A stretch of DNA of 64,000 nucleotides, taken from positions 295,700 to 359,699 of the forward strand of contig NZ_OMPC01000012.1 in assembly GCF_900312675.1 (NCBI RefSeq), written 5' to 3'. The stretch comes from Aliivibrio sp. EL58 (GTDB taxonomy: Bacteria > Pseudomonadota > Gammaproteobacteria > Enterobacterales > Vibrionaceae). A model generated the notes under the pieces. It did not search any database. It was not told the origin of the DNA and was given only the letters and a program-made list of their open reading frames with translations. Both the position numbers and the translations under genes were made by a program. Shown piece after piece: positions 27,743 to 36,990 of the stretch; within the stretch, counting starts at the first letter, position 1; the number at the start of each line of letters is the position of its first letter.

Positions 27743-27750
27743 GTTGATGT

Positions 27751-28236
27751 ATGAAAAGTAAACAAAATGGTTCGGTTTCTATTGAGTTTGTTATGGGTTT
27801 CATGGCGTTTTGGTTCATGTGCATGGCATGGGTTGAAATGAGTTATATGTCTTATATTTCTGCTATTAATGACCTTGCTATTTCAGAGGTATCGAGAAGT
27901 GCAAAAAAAGGTGAAGGGCACTATTTAGATATTGTTGATAAGGTATTGCACCGTGAAAACAGTATTTGGAACTCAGTGATCTCTGCGGATAATTTTAGAG
28001 TATCAATTCAGTACTTTCCTTCGTTGGAAGTATTAGAAGCGGAGAAAAAAGGCTGTCTAATACCTGAAGGGCAACGGACTCGAGAATGTGGAGAAGAGGT
28101 TAATAATGCCTTAGCAATTTATCGAATTGACTATAATTTTCATCCTATTTTCTCTTATGTATTTAGTCGCTCAGCTAATTTGAGCCGTGAAATGATAGTG
28201 GTACAAGAGTATGAACGATCGCAGTTTGAAGTCTAA
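27751..28236 (+). CDS. tadE: TadE-like minor pseudopilin
   Basis: A 161-aa protein whose N-terminus carries a prepilin-type site: KQNG followed by SVSIEFVMGFMAFW, with Glu at mature position 5 and a hydrophobic helix. TadV should process it. Two Cys (about 107 and 116, CLIPEGQRTREC) could form a disulfide in the periplasmic part. It overlaps tadF by 26 nt. Confidence 0.88.
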   Translation: MKSKQNGSVSIEFVMGFMAFWFMCMAWVEMSYMSYISAINDLAISEVSRSAKKGEGHYLDIVDKVLHRENSIWNSVISADNFRVSIQYFPSLEVLEAEKKGCLIPEGQRTRECGEEVNNALAIYRIDYNFHPIFSYVFSRSANLSREMIVVQEYERSQFEV

Positions 28237-28759
28237 GCAACGTGGGATCTTTAGTATTGAATTTGCCATTGTTGGTATCTGTTTTAGTTTACTTCTCGCC
28301 TTCAGTGGTGATGTGATTATTAAGTTATCGATAAAAGGAAAATTAGATCGCCTCTCCTATTCTTTAGTGAACGTACTAAAAGAGCGCACCCAACTTTATG
28401 GTATGGATTATCAATTAACGTCTGAAGAAGTAGATAGCTTAAATAATATCGCTAAGCATTCACTTTCAAGAACTTTCGGAAATTTTGATGCTAATAAATA
28501 TGGCATGTTAGTAGAAGAATTAAGTTTCTCTGAAGTGGATGTTCCCAACCCAGTGATTAGTGAAGATCGCGGGGCGGAAACTTGTCATGTCGGTAAACCT
28601 ATAGGTCAACTAAAAGAATTAACTGTACTTAGTGTGAGAGGACGCACCATGCCTCTATATCGAGTCGCTATTTGTTATGAAAGTAATAATTGGTTCGGCG
28701 GTTTAGTTGGAAAGAATTACACACGAGTCATGTCTGACTCTATTGTGATAGGAAGGTAA
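28211..28759 (+). CDS. tadF: TadF-like minor pseudopilin
   Basis: A 182-aa protein resembling TadE at the N-terminus (KQRG then IFSIEFAIVGICFSLLLAFSG), again with Glu at mature position 5. A periplasmic domain follows with Cys near 134 and 158. TadF-type proteins share a C-terminal LSVRGRTMPLYRVAICYES-like segment. It starts inside tadE and is followed 2 nt later by tadG. Confidence 0.87.
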   Translation: MNDRSLKSKQRGIFSIEFAIVGICFSLLLAFSGDVIIKLSIKGKLDRLSYSLVNVLKERTQLYGMDYQLTSEEVDSLNNIAKHSLSRTFGNFDANKYGMLVEELSFSEVDVPNPVISEDRGAETCHVGKPIGQLKELTVLSVRGRTMPLYRVAICYESNNWFGGLVGKNYTRVMSDSIVIGR

Positions 28760-28761
28760 GC

Positions 28762-30150
28762 ATGAAATCGATACAGAAACAATCGGGCCATGCTGCCATT
28801 TTATTTGTGATGTGTATTCCTATTTTATTTGGCGTATTTACCTTGGCTTCTGATGGCGCTAGAGCACTTCAATCAAAAGCCCGATTGGAAGATGCAGCCG
28901 AAGCGGCGGTACTTGCTGTATCTGCTTATGGTGAAGAAGATGCAGTATCAACCCAAACGGGTAAAGACTATATCGACCATTATCTTCATGATATGGATAA
29001 CTTAGTTGATATTAACGTCGAAAAACTAGAGTGCTCTGAAATTGCAGAATGCACGGCAGATGATAATAAAAGGCCTTTTGTTGAGTATCGAGTAGCAGGA
29101 CGAACACAGCATCTATCTTGGTTTCCAGGGAACGATATAACCATTGGGTTTGGTGATACTTTTGATGTCACAGGCTCTTCAAAAGCGCGTAAGTTTCAAA
29201 GTAGTCAGCCAATGGATATCACTTTCATTCTCGACTTTTCAGGGTCAATGAATTATGACTGGAAAGGGCATGCTCCACCTGATATGGCCGAAGAGGTTCC
29301 AAACGTTCCTGGTCGATTTTCACCACCATCGCGGTTGAGTGAGTTAAAAGATGTGGTGCAAATGGTGACCGATGAACTGCAAGTTTATAACAGCTCAACA
29401 TCAGGGCCAAAACATCGTGTAGCAATGACTGGTTATAATCGTCGTACGGTGAATGCAGGTAGCGGTGGTAAGTTTATTGTAAGAGATCAACGTATTATCC
29501 AAAGTACAGGGCAATACGATAAAGATGATGTGGTCAATTTTTCTAAAACTATACAACAGCAATTTAAGCCAAAAGGTGAAGCAGGGAGAATACCTAATGG
29601 TGATGAACTTGCAGAGTTTAATGATATTAATTATACCAGTGATTTTGCGACGTTTAACAGTCAAGTAAAAGGCTTCAAAGCTTACGGGGGGACTGCATCA
29701 TTACAGGGGCTAATTCGAGCAAGCCAAATTGTCTCTTATCATGTAACTAAAGATAAAGAGGAGGCAAATCCTAAGCAGTTAATTATTATTTTATCTGATG
29801 GTGTCGATCAACCTCATTACTTAACTCAAATACAGAAACTGGTAAATAAGGGGATGTGTACCAATTTAATTAATGCTATTGAAGGTGGTCCCGTTACTGC
29901 GAATGATAATACGGCGGATAAAGTCGATTTTTCTGGTGGGTACAGCTCAGGACTGCCGACAAATACGGGAGAAGATCCTAGCGCAAGAATTGCCATGATT
30001 GGTTTTGGTAATGGTTATGATATTCATGATAACACTGGCTTACTAAACTGTGTTGGTGAAGAAAATGCATTTAGTGCTAATGATAAAGATGAAATTTTGA
30101 ATTTGATTATGTCGTTGGTATCAGAAGAAGTCGGGCATTTAGCTCAATAA
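28762..30150 (+). CDS. tadG: TadG, von Willebrand factor A domain pilus assembly protein
   Basis: A 462-aa protein with an N-terminal TadG-type hydrophobic segment (KQSGHAAILFVMCIPILFG, residues 6-24) and a vWA domain whose MIDAS motif DFSGS is at 158-162; the later Thr and Asp of the metal site are plausible in GGTASL (near 312) and ILSDGVDQP (near 347). It is anchored in the inner membrane with the large domain in the periplasm and may stabilise the machine across the envelope. Confidence 0.92.
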   Translation: MKSIQKQSGHAAILFVMCIPILFGVFTLASDGARALQSKARLEDAAEAAVLAVSAYGEEDAVSTQTGKDYIDHYLHDMDNLVDINVEKLECSEIAECTADDNKRPFVEYRVAGRTQHLSWFPGNDITIGFGDTFDVTGSSKARKFQSSQPMDITFILDFSGSMNYDWKGHAPPDMAEEVPNVPGRFSPPSRLSELKDVVQMVTDELQVYNSSTSGPKHRVAMTGYNRRTVNAGSGGKFIVRDQRIIQSTGQYDKDDVVNFSKTIQQQFKPKGEAGRIPNGDELAEFNDINYTSDFATFNSQVKGFKAYGGTASLQGLIRASQIVSYHVTKDKEEANPKQLIIILSDGVDQPHYLTQIQKLVNKGMCTNLINAIEGGPVTANDNTADKVDFSGGYSSGLPTNTGEDPSARIAMIGFGNGYDIHDNTGLLNCVGEENAFSANDKDEILNLIMSLVSEEVGHLAQ

Positions 30151-30165
30151 CGTCGAGAGAAAATA

Positions 30166-30828
30166 ATGAAAAAAGTAAGTTTATTGTTGGCGCTAATGTC
30201 GACGTTCAGTGTTGCCAGCCAAGAAGCCGTAGATACAACCGATATTAACCAGGCGTTAAATTATTATTGCGCAACAAACAGTTCTGAGTATCAAGAGCAG
30301 GTTGTGGTTGGCGAAGGAAAGCAGATTTTATTTCATCAAGGGCCTTTTATGCAAGTGAGTACAACTCTTGATTCTAAAACGATAAAAAAAGCGTTGGGCG
30401 AAGAGTTAAAAAATACCAGGGTAGATACTCAATGCAGTGAATACTTATTAACTTATGCAGAAGTGAAAGACGATAAAGTGAGTCAGAAGTATCTAGCAAG
30501 GGTATTGTTTAATTTTGATAAATACTCTTTAACTGAACGTTCAAAATATATTTTAAGTCAAATATCACAGCAGTTAACTCAGCAAGACGATGTGGTTCTT
30601 TTAGATGGTAATACTGATAATAAAGGTAAAGAAAGTTATAACATGACACTTGGATTGTCTCGCTCTGAAAGTGTTAAGGCATATTTAGTAGAGTTGGGTG
30701 TCGATGAAGCATTGCTTAACGCAGATTCATCGGGAGAGATTAATGCAATTGAGGATAATGACACCGTTTCTGGACGACATCATAATCGTCGCGTTGATAT
30801 GACAAACGTAGATGAACCTGAAGAATAA
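30166..30828 (+). CDS. OmpA-domain protein closing the tad operon
   Basis: A 220-aa protein with a signal peptide (cleavage near VAS-QE, residue 18) and a C-terminal OmpA/MotB peptidoglycan-binding domain: RVLFNFDKYSLTERS at its start, then GNTDNKGKESYNMTLGLSRSESVKAYL and HHNRRVDM, including the Asp and Arg that contact diaminopimelate. OmpA-like genes often close tad clusters next to tadG. It lies 15 nt after tadG. A role tying the pilus machine to the cell wall is inferred. Confidence 0.88.
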   Translation: MKKVSLLLALMSTFSVASQEAVDTTDINQALNYYCATNSSEYQEQVVVGEGKQILFHQGPFMQVSTTLDSKTIKKALGEELKNTRVDTQCSEYLLTYAEVKDDKVSQKYLARVLFNFDKYSLTERSKYILSQISQQLTQQDDVVLLDGNTDNKGKESYNMTLGLSRSESVKAYLVELGVDEALLNADSSGEINAIEDNDTVSGRHHNRRVDMTNVDEPEE

Positions 30829-30838
30829 ACTGATTTGT

Positions 30839-30877
30839 TGAAAAAAGGAGAATACAGTATGTACTCTCCTTTTTTTA
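30839..30877. terminator. Bidirectional terminator between the tad operon and the sensor kinase gene
   Basis: AAAAAAGGAGA pairs with TCTCCTTTTTT around a partly paired loop (TAC/GTA). The stop codon of the minus-strand kinase gene lies inside its right arm. Confidence 0.8.
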
Positions 30878-32212
30878 ATTTTGATGAGGTAAGAATATTT
30901 CCAATCGTGTACCAATATCTTGGGCTTGAAACCAGATCTGCCCATGATAACTAGAGATTATTTCTTCACATACCGCAAGGCCAATACCTGTACCTGGGTT
31001 CTTTTCATCCGCTCTAACGCCACGCTGAAAAACGGAATTAATTTTATTTTCAGGTAATGCTTCTCCGTCATTTTCAATGTGTACACTAAAGCCTTCGCTA
31101 CGCTCAACAATAGACAAAATAATGTAGTTATTTGCAAAGCGATAACTGTTTTCTAAAATATTGCCTAGTACTTCCATTAGGTCATTATAGTTAATGGGCA
31201 GCGTTTGGTCTTTTTCATAGTTATGGATAAATTCGATGGATTTCGCTTGGTGGATCTTGTTAAACATCTTGGTCAGTTTTTCTATAATAGGCGAAACTTG
31301 AGTATGGTGTTTACTAATGCCTCTAGAACCCATTAATGCGCGTTTTAATTGGTGTTGAATCACTGAATCCATATCATGAAGCTGTTCTATAATTTCAGAA
31401 ATAGGCGGTTGCTTCTGATATAGCAGAGCATCACAAGTTGCTACTCGTGTTTTTAAGCTGTGTGCTAAATCATCCATCGCTTTTTTGTATTTCTCGGATT
31501 GTTGTTCTTGTTGATCTAATAATCGATTGATCGTGTTTGCTATTGGTTCTAATTCTGCAGGGTATGAATAAGTTAACTTTTCTTGAGTATCATCTTTGAT
31601 TGATTTTAATTCTCTATGAAGTTTATTTAAAGGGTGAAATGAGCGTTTGTATCCCCAAAGAACGCCAAAAATAGCGATTAAAATAATGATGGAATAAGCA
31701 ATGATAAGCGTTAATTTTAGGCTTTTAAGTGATTCTATTTGAGTGTCCATTTTTTGGATGATCACTAAGAATCTTCCTGGTGCAATATTATCAGCTGGGA
31801 AGTAGGCTTTATAATATAAAAAACTTGAACCACTTGGTTTTGTCTCTAAGATCGGAGTATCTAACGTTGTTGGGAATTGAGCGCATAGGTTTTTTACGTG
31901 TTTTGGAGAGCCATTAGAAAAACTATGCCAAAGAATATTATCTTTTTCATCACATATAACCGTTGCTACATTTGCTGCTTCTGAGTGGTAGACCCCAGAG
32001 CTAGGTGTTATAGGAGGAATGAGTCCAGATACCATTACTTCATTAATTACTCCAGGAACGTCTTTGAATAATGCGGTAATACTTTTTTGTATGAATAGCT
32101 CTTTTTTTTGGTTATAGCGTAAATAACCGTTTAGTGCTAAAAAACAGATAACCACCGCTAAAAAGCTAAATAGAATCCGTCGTCTAAATTGGTTTTGAAC
32201 TAAACGTTTCAT
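30875..32212 (-). CDS. Sensor histidine kinase, PhoQ-like
   Basis: A 445-aa membrane kinase: TM1 about 12-29, a periplasmic sensor region about 30-166, TM2 about 167-187, HAMP-like linker to about 235, dimerisation helix with phospho-acceptor His251 (DLAHSLKTRV), N box (GNILENSYRFANN), and G boxes (ENDGEALPENK, RADEKNPGTGIGLAV). The HSLKT phospho-acceptor sequence and VFQRGVRAD/GLAV are PhoQ-like, but the periplasmic part is not an obvious acidic PhoQ patch, so the signal is unknown. It is co-transcribed after its regulator (1-nt gap) and converges on the tad operon. Confidence 0.9.
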   Translation of the reverse strand: MKRLVQNQFRRRILFSFLAVVICFLALNGYLRYNQKKELFIQKSITALFKDVPGVINEVMVSGLIPPITPSSGVYHSEAANVATVICDEKDNILWHSFSNGSPKHVKNLCAQFPTTLDTPILETKPSGSSFLYYKAYFPADNIAPGRFLVIIQKMDTQIESLKSLKLTLIIAYSIIILIAIFGVLWGYKRSFHPLNKLHRELKSIKDDTQEKLTYSYPAELEPIANTINRLLDQQEQQSEKYKKAMDDLAHSLKTRVATCDALLYQKQPPISEIIEQLHDMDSVIQHQLKRALMGSRGISKHHTQVSPIIEKLTKMFNKIHQAKSIEFIHNYEKDQTLPINYNDLMEVLGNILENSYRFANNYIILSIVERSEGFSVHIENDGEALPENKINSVFQRGVRADEKNPGTGIGLAVCEEIISSYHGQIWFQAQDIGTRLEIFLPHQN

Positions 32213-32213
32213 A

Positions 32214-32894
32214 TTATTTGGCCTTTATCTGAAATTGGTAGCCTTGTCCTCTAATTGTACTTATTAATTCTTTATGGCCCACGGCTGCAAATTTTTTTCT
32301 TAATCTTGAAATTAGTACTTCAATGTTGTTTAGTTGGGACTGATCGCCATCTTGGTACAAGGCATCTACAAATTGTTGTTTTGAAATTATTTGTAAACTA
32401 TTTTTGATTAAGTAAGCGATAATATCGTATTCAAATGAGGTTAAGTTTAGTGGAGAATTATCGACAAGTATGATTTTTGCCTTCGTATCTAGAACAATAT
32501 TATCAGCAACGATGTTTGATTGGCTAAATCCGGCAGAACGACGGGCAAGAGCATGAAGTCTCGCAACTAGCTCTTCTGATTGAAAGGGTTTAACAAGGTA
32601 GTCATCTGCGCCAGCTTCTAAACCTTCTACTTTATCCTGCCAATTACCACGCGCGGTTAGTATTAAAATTGGTGTTGTGATTTCTTTTCGACGAATTTGT
32701 TTAATCAGCGTCATACCATCAAAATCTGGTAATCCAAGATCAACAATCATTACATCAAGTAGTTCTTTTTTTTGTGCAGTTTGAAGAAAAGCAGAAGCGG
32801 TTTTATCTGAATAGACAACGTGTCCAAGATCTTTTAAGTAACTGGTTAAATGATGATTGAGTATTTCATTGTCTTCAACAAGCGCTATTTGCAT
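32214..32894 (-). CDS. Response regulator, OmpR/PhoP family
   Basis: A 226-aa two-domain regulator. The receiver has the acidic pair VEDNE, the phospho-acceptor Asp52 (MIVDLGLPDFDG), LTARGNWQDKVEGLEAGADDY and Lys102 (VKPF). The C-terminal winged helix runs from about 130 (LNLTSFEYDIIAYLI, LISRLRKKF, STIRGQGYQF). The LTAR-x-x-WQDKVE-x-L-x-AGADDY wording is close to PhoP. Its DNA target is unknown; the TGTCAT repeats upstream of flp are a candidate. It is the first gene of the operon with the kinase. Confidence 0.91.
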   Translation of the reverse strand: MQIALVEDNEILNHHLTSYLKDLGHVVYSDKTASAFLQTAQKKELLDVMIVDLGLPDFDGMTLIKQIRRKEITTPILILTARGNWQDKVEGLEAGADDYLVKPFQSEELVARLHALARRSAGFSQSNIVADNIVLDTKAKIILVDNSPLNLTSFEYDIIAYLIKNSLQIISKQQFVDALYQDGDQSQLNNIEVLISRLRKKFAAVGHKELISTIRGQGYQFQIKAK

Positions 32895-32954
32895 AATTTT
32901 ATCGCCAAACTAATGATAGATAATAATTAATAGCATTTATCATTTTGTTTATAA

Positions 32955-32982
32955 AGAACAAAGCCGACTAATTGTCGGCTTT
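32955..32982 (-). terminator. Terminator of the PilZ gene
   Basis: AAAGCCGAC pairs with GTCGGCTTT around TAATT. Read on the minus strand it is followed by a T-rich stretch, suiting the gene ending at 33004. It also marks the right edge of the accessory block. Confidence 0.8.
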
Positions 32983-33003
32983 ATTATAAATAAATCAGGC
33001 TAA

Positions 33004-35349
33004 TTACCCTAACTCTAAGCGGATAAGAACTTCATCAGTGATGTCTGCAATTTCACCACAACCAACAATACTAGATAGCTCATCTTCTAAAGCTCTTGCG
33101 TAGTGTATTGCGTATTGAGCTAACTGACTTAACTCTATCTCTGAAGTTGTTGATAATGGATTCTTAACTGCAGTTGTAGTTACTCGTATCGCTAAAAATT
33201 CACCGTGTTCTTTCGCTTTTCTTATAAAAGTAATACGGTCATTATAAGAGGAGAACTCTTGCAGCATTCGAGTAAAGACCGATTTTATTTTCCCATCACG
33301 AATCACAACCGCGAGATAAATCTCGTGATGGTGAGAACGCTGATTTGCAGGTGTTCTCAATGGTTCAACGAGTAATCTCTGCATTCTTGATTTAAAAATA
33401 GGCTCTAAATTTAAGTGTTGTTCATCACCTAAATGCTGCCAAATTTTATTTAATCGATTAAGAGGAAAGTTAACACCAATACAGCGAGTTTTTAATTTAT
33501 GGTCATCCTTCTCAATAAAGAACGGTGTTGTCGTTAATTTATTGAGTAATAACTGATGCATAATTCTTAGCATATCCATTGATGGAAGTTGCTCATAGTC
33601 CATCGGTAGTTTTTCTATATTATGTTGGATTAAGCGACCTAAGAAGGCTTTACTTTTTTGGGTCTGTAAGCTGTCTTCAATATGCAACTGAATGTTTAGA
33701 CCATTAGAGGCCACTTTCAATACGTGATAACCAATACGACTCAATGGCGTATTTTTGTCTAAATTTTGTAAGTCATTGAATGTGATCTTTACATCTGATT
33801 TTTTTGTTAACAGCGCTGGCTTGTCCAAATGAATAGAGAGGCCGTTGGTTGATATATCTAACGTTTTACCTGTGATTTCACCAAAACTCGGATGAGAAAG
33901 CGTAATTAAGGTTTGGTAATTAAATCTTGGTTCTGTGCGACGTGGTGCTGAATCAAAATAGAGTGCATGCGCCTGACTGATTGGTGCAGTGGCATGACGA
34001 TATGGATTCAATTCTTTAGGCGCAAGGCTTGGCTTATCTGTTAAAAGATAATCTTTTTGTGTTTCAGGTAAGCTGATCTCCGTTAAGATCCCCATATGAG
34101 TTAGCGTTTCAAGAACACCTTCCATTTCAGGAGCAACGGTTAACAGTCTTTCTTTGTCACCTTGTTCTAATTCAAAAAGAGATAAGCGAATAACCTTCCA
34201 ACTCTTTCTTTTAGCGCCAACATGCCAGAATAACTGGCGTTCTTGCTGTGAGCCTTCCGATGACATCATTGAGTAAAACAGCTCTCTGTCTTCATGGTCG
34301 TGTTTAAAACTGTAAAAATGCGTACGACTGGCTTTTAATCCAGGCTTGGTCAGAAACTGCATTCGTTCTGCTTTAAAAAGATGATTAATAACCGGCTGGT
34401 TTTTTTCATCATGCCAATGCTTCCAAAGCGTTTCATTGTGATCGGTAATAATGGCGTACTTTAGGCTATCCCCAGAGAAAAATAGAGGGATATTGGTCGT
34501 GTGTTTTAAAAAACAGTGCTCATAGCCTTGAGTTCGGGCTCTCACAATTTGATCTTTTTGATCATGCTGAGTTCGACGTTTGTTTTTATTTAGTTTCTCA
34601 TCGATAGCTGCCGCAATAACATCATGATCAGATTCCATTTTTAGGCGTAGCCAGCGATAGCTATCATTTTCTTCACTGTCGTGAATACCTAAAATACGAT
34701 AAGGAAAATCACCATTAAGCTCTTTAATGCCGGTATCTTTAGCAAGGCTTGGAAAACTAACCTGAATAATTTGGCCTAATCCATATTCAAAAGCGGTAGG
34801 GACTTTGATCCTCGCTCCAGAAGAGGATAGATCACTGCTTGTTCCATGGATAAGATTGCCATTGGGTAAAAGAACCGTCACTTGTGTAGACATGCGTAAG
34901 CGGTTTTCACTTCGAGTGAGATAATGGCCAAAACGAACTAATTTTGCTTTAAAAGAACCACCTTCAATTTTCTCATCAGAAGGGCTGTCGATTTCTTTAT
35001 TCTTATGCAAAACACGAAAATTATTACGGGTATTGGTCAACGCTTCCCAAACCCCTTCGGTATAGCTTCCGTAGCGTTCTATTGTTTTGTGATAGGTATT
35101 GATTGCGACATCATCTAACCAATGTGTATAGCCATCAAGTTCGTATTGATGACACTCTCCTTTTACACGGCCACGTAAATCAATGCTCTTTATGCAAGGC
35201 GTCATAATACGCTTCAGTTCAATCTTAACGATTAAATGAACTGAAGGGTGTTCATGTGCCATTACTTGGCCGCACACCAGTTCAAAATCTGGTTCGCCAA
35301 AAATTGGGATAAGTTGATCTACGTAGCTTTGATATTCTTCTTGCTGCAT
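33004..35349 (-). CDS. Two-PilZ-domain cyclic-di-GMP-binding protein
   Basis: A 781-aa protein without a signal peptide or clear TM. Two PilZ modules are complete at motif level: RSENR followed by DLSSSG (about 155-190), and RTEPR followed by DISTNG (about 475-515). Both keep the RxxxR and (D/N)xSxxG c-di-GMP contacts. The remainder shows no recognisable catalytic motif. The gene is divergent from radA, the same neighbourhood as the V. cholerae PilZ protein that I recall as PlzC (next to radA), so it is probably that orthologue. It could couple c-di-GMP to motility or adhesion. Its terminator separates it from the two-component genes. Confidence 0.88.
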   Translation of the reverse strand: MQQEEYQSYVDQLIPIFGEPDFELVCGQVMAHEHPSVHLIVKIELKRIMTPCIKSIDLRGRVKGECHQYELDGYTHWLDDVAINTYHKTIERYGSYTEGVWEALTNTRNNFRVLHKNKEIDSPSDEKIEGGSFKAKLVRFGHYLTRSENRLRMSTQVTVLLPNGNLIHGTSSDLSSSGARIKVPTAFEYGLGQIIQVSFPSLAKDTGIKELNGDFPYRILGIHDSEENDSYRWLRLKMESDHDVIAAAIDEKLNKNKRRTQHDQKDQIVRARTQGYEHCFLKHTTNIPLFFSGDSLKYAIITDHNETLWKHWHDEKNQPVINHLFKAERMQFLTKPGLKASRTHFYSFKHDHEDRELFYSMMSSEGSQQERQLFWHVGAKRKSWKVIRLSLFELEQGDKERLLTVAPEMEGVLETLTHMGILTEISLPETQKDYLLTDKPSLAPKELNPYRHATAPISQAHALYFDSAPRRTEPRFNYQTLITLSHPSFGEITGKTLDISTNGLSIHLDKPALLTKKSDVKITFNDLQNLDKNTPLSRIGYHVLKVASNGLNIQLHIEDSLQTQKSKAFLGRLIQHNIEKLPMDYEQLPSMDMLRIMHQLLLNKLTTTPFFIEKDDHKLKTRCIGVNFPLNRLNKIWQHLGDEQHLNLEPIFKSRMQRLLVEPLRTPANQRSHHHEIYLAVVIRDGKIKSVFTRMLQEFSSYNDRITFIRKAKEHGEFLAIRVTTTAVKNPLSTTSEIELSQLAQYAIHYARALEDELSSIVGCGEIADITDEVLIRLELG

Positions 35350-35463
35350 GATTTCTGGTACAGTAATAACAATCTAATGGGTTTATCGGCAGAGTTGCTA
35401 AAATATTTAACACTATACGTTAAATAATACCCATCACTTTAATAACATTTATGTCGGTGATAT

Positions 35464-36843
35464 ATGGCAAAAGCAAAACGAGCCTACGTTTGTAATGATT
35501 GTGGGGCAGACTTCCCTCGTTGGCAAGGGCAGTGTAGTGCTTGTGGGGCGTGGAACACGATAACAGAAGTTCGTTTAGCGGCTTCTCCACAAGTTGCTCG
35601 TAATGAGCGTTTAGTAGGATATGCTGGTTCATCGGCTGAATCTCAAGTTCAAGCCTTGTCAAGTATTGATCTTCAAGAAGTTCCTAGATTTACCACTACG
35701 TTTCAAGAGTTTGATCGAGTGCTGGGTGGCGGCATTGTTCCTGGAGCGGCTATTTTGATTGGCGGTAATCCAGGTGCGGGTAAATCAACGCTATTATTAC
35801 AAACAATGTGTCAGTTAGCGGCACATATGCCAACCTTGTATGTAACGGGTGAGGAATCTTTGCAACAAGTGGCGATGAGAGCGTCTCGCTTAGGATTGCC
35901 AAAAGATAATTTAAAAATGTTATCTGAAACCAGCATTGATAAAATTTGCCAGATTGCTGAAAAAGAAAAACCTAAAATAATGGTTATTGATTCAATTCAG
36001 GTAATGCATGTCGATGATGTACAGTCTTCTCCTGGTAGTGTTTCTCAAGTGAGGGAATCAGCAACGACATTAACGCGTTATGCAAAGCAAAATAATGTAT
36101 CTATTTTCCTTGTTGGACACGTAACAAAAGACGGTACATTAGCAGGGCCAAAAGTTCTCGAACATATTATTGACTGTTCAGTATTGCTTGATGGTAGTGC
36201 TGATAGCCGTTTTAGGACATTACGTTGCAATAAAAACCGTTTTGGTGCAGTGAATGAGTTGGGTGTGTTTGCAATGACAGGGCAGGGGCTTAAAGAAGTT
36301 AATAACCCATCAGCTATTTTCTTGTCTCGTGGCGAGGAGGAAACTTCTGGCAGCTCTGTTATGGTGGTATGGGAAGGGACTCGACCTTTATTAGTAGAAA
36401 TTCAAGCGTTAGTCGATTACTCCCAATTATCAAATCCGCGTCGAGTGTCGGTTGGCTTGGATCAAAATAGATTATCTATGTTACTGGCAGTGCTGCATAA
36501 GCATGGTGGGTTACAAATGGCAGACCAAGATGTATTTGTAAACGTCGTTGGTGGTGTCAAAGTCGCTGAAACTAGTGCCGATTTAGCCTTAATTATGGCT
36601 TTACTGTCTAGCTTTAAAGATCGCCCACTGCCAAAAAATGTGGTGGTATTTGGTGAAGTAGGTCTAGCTGGTGAAATTCGCCCTGTACCTAGTGGCCAAG
36701 AGCGATTAATGGAAGCTTATAAACATGGATTTAAACGTGCAATCGTACCTGCGGCAAATATGCCTAAAGGTGGTATTGAAGGTATGCAGATCCATGGTGT
36801 AAAGAAGCTCTCAGAAGCAATTGATGCTTTTGATGAGTTATAA
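35464..36843 (+). CDS. radA: DNA repair protein RadA (Sms)
   Basis: A 459-aa RecA-like helicase that helps branch migration of recombination intermediates. A four-Cys zinc finger is at Cys10, 13, 24 and 27. Walker A GGNPGAGKST is near 100, the RadA-specific KNRFG motif near 260, and a C-terminal Lon-like domain (GGVKVAETSADLALIMALLSS) is present. Length matches E. coli (460). GGTGAT precedes the ATG. In E. coli it follows serB directly; here 16 kb intervene. Confidence 0.97.
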   Translation: MAKAKRAYVCNDCGADFPRWQGQCSACGAWNTITEVRLAASPQVARNERLVGYAGSSAESQVQALSSIDLQEVPRFTTTFQEFDRVLGGGIVPGAAILIGGNPGAGKSTLLLQTMCQLAAHMPTLYVTGEESLQQVAMRASRLGLPKDNLKMLSETSIDKICQIAEKEKPKIMVIDSIQVMHVDDVQSSPGSVSQVRESATTLTRYAKQNNVSIFLVGHVTKDGTLAGPKVLEHIIDCSVLLDGSADSRFRTLRCNKNRFGAVNELGVFAMTGQGLKEVNNPSAIFLSRGEEETSGSSVMVVWEGTRPLLVEIQALVDYSQLSNPRRVSVGLDQNRLSMLLAVLHKHGGLQMADQDVFVNVVGGVKVAETSADLALIMALLSSFKDRPLPKNVVVFGEVGLAGEIRPVPSGQERLMEAYKHGFKRAIVPAANMPKGGIEGMQIHGVKKLSEAIDAFDEL

Positions 36844-36990
36844 ACGACAATAATTATGGATTTACACTATTCTTTGCATTTGAAATTGTGTAAATTCGAC
36901 TATAATTTGCAAAAGCAGAAAATAAGCAGGGGTTAATTGGGCTAAATTCTATCCAAAAATAGAACAAAGCATATACCAATTGACAGTTTG

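Noticed and set aside
19192..32950. Prophage or transposon origin of the tad block
   Set aside because: No integrase, transposase, flanking tRNA or terminal inverted repeats can be seen at the edges.
32895..32960. PhoP-box-like hexamers (CATTTA and TGTTTA) near the response regulator gene
   Set aside because: Only one hexamer matches well, spacing is 12 rather than 11 bp, and AT-rich sequence makes such matches expected.
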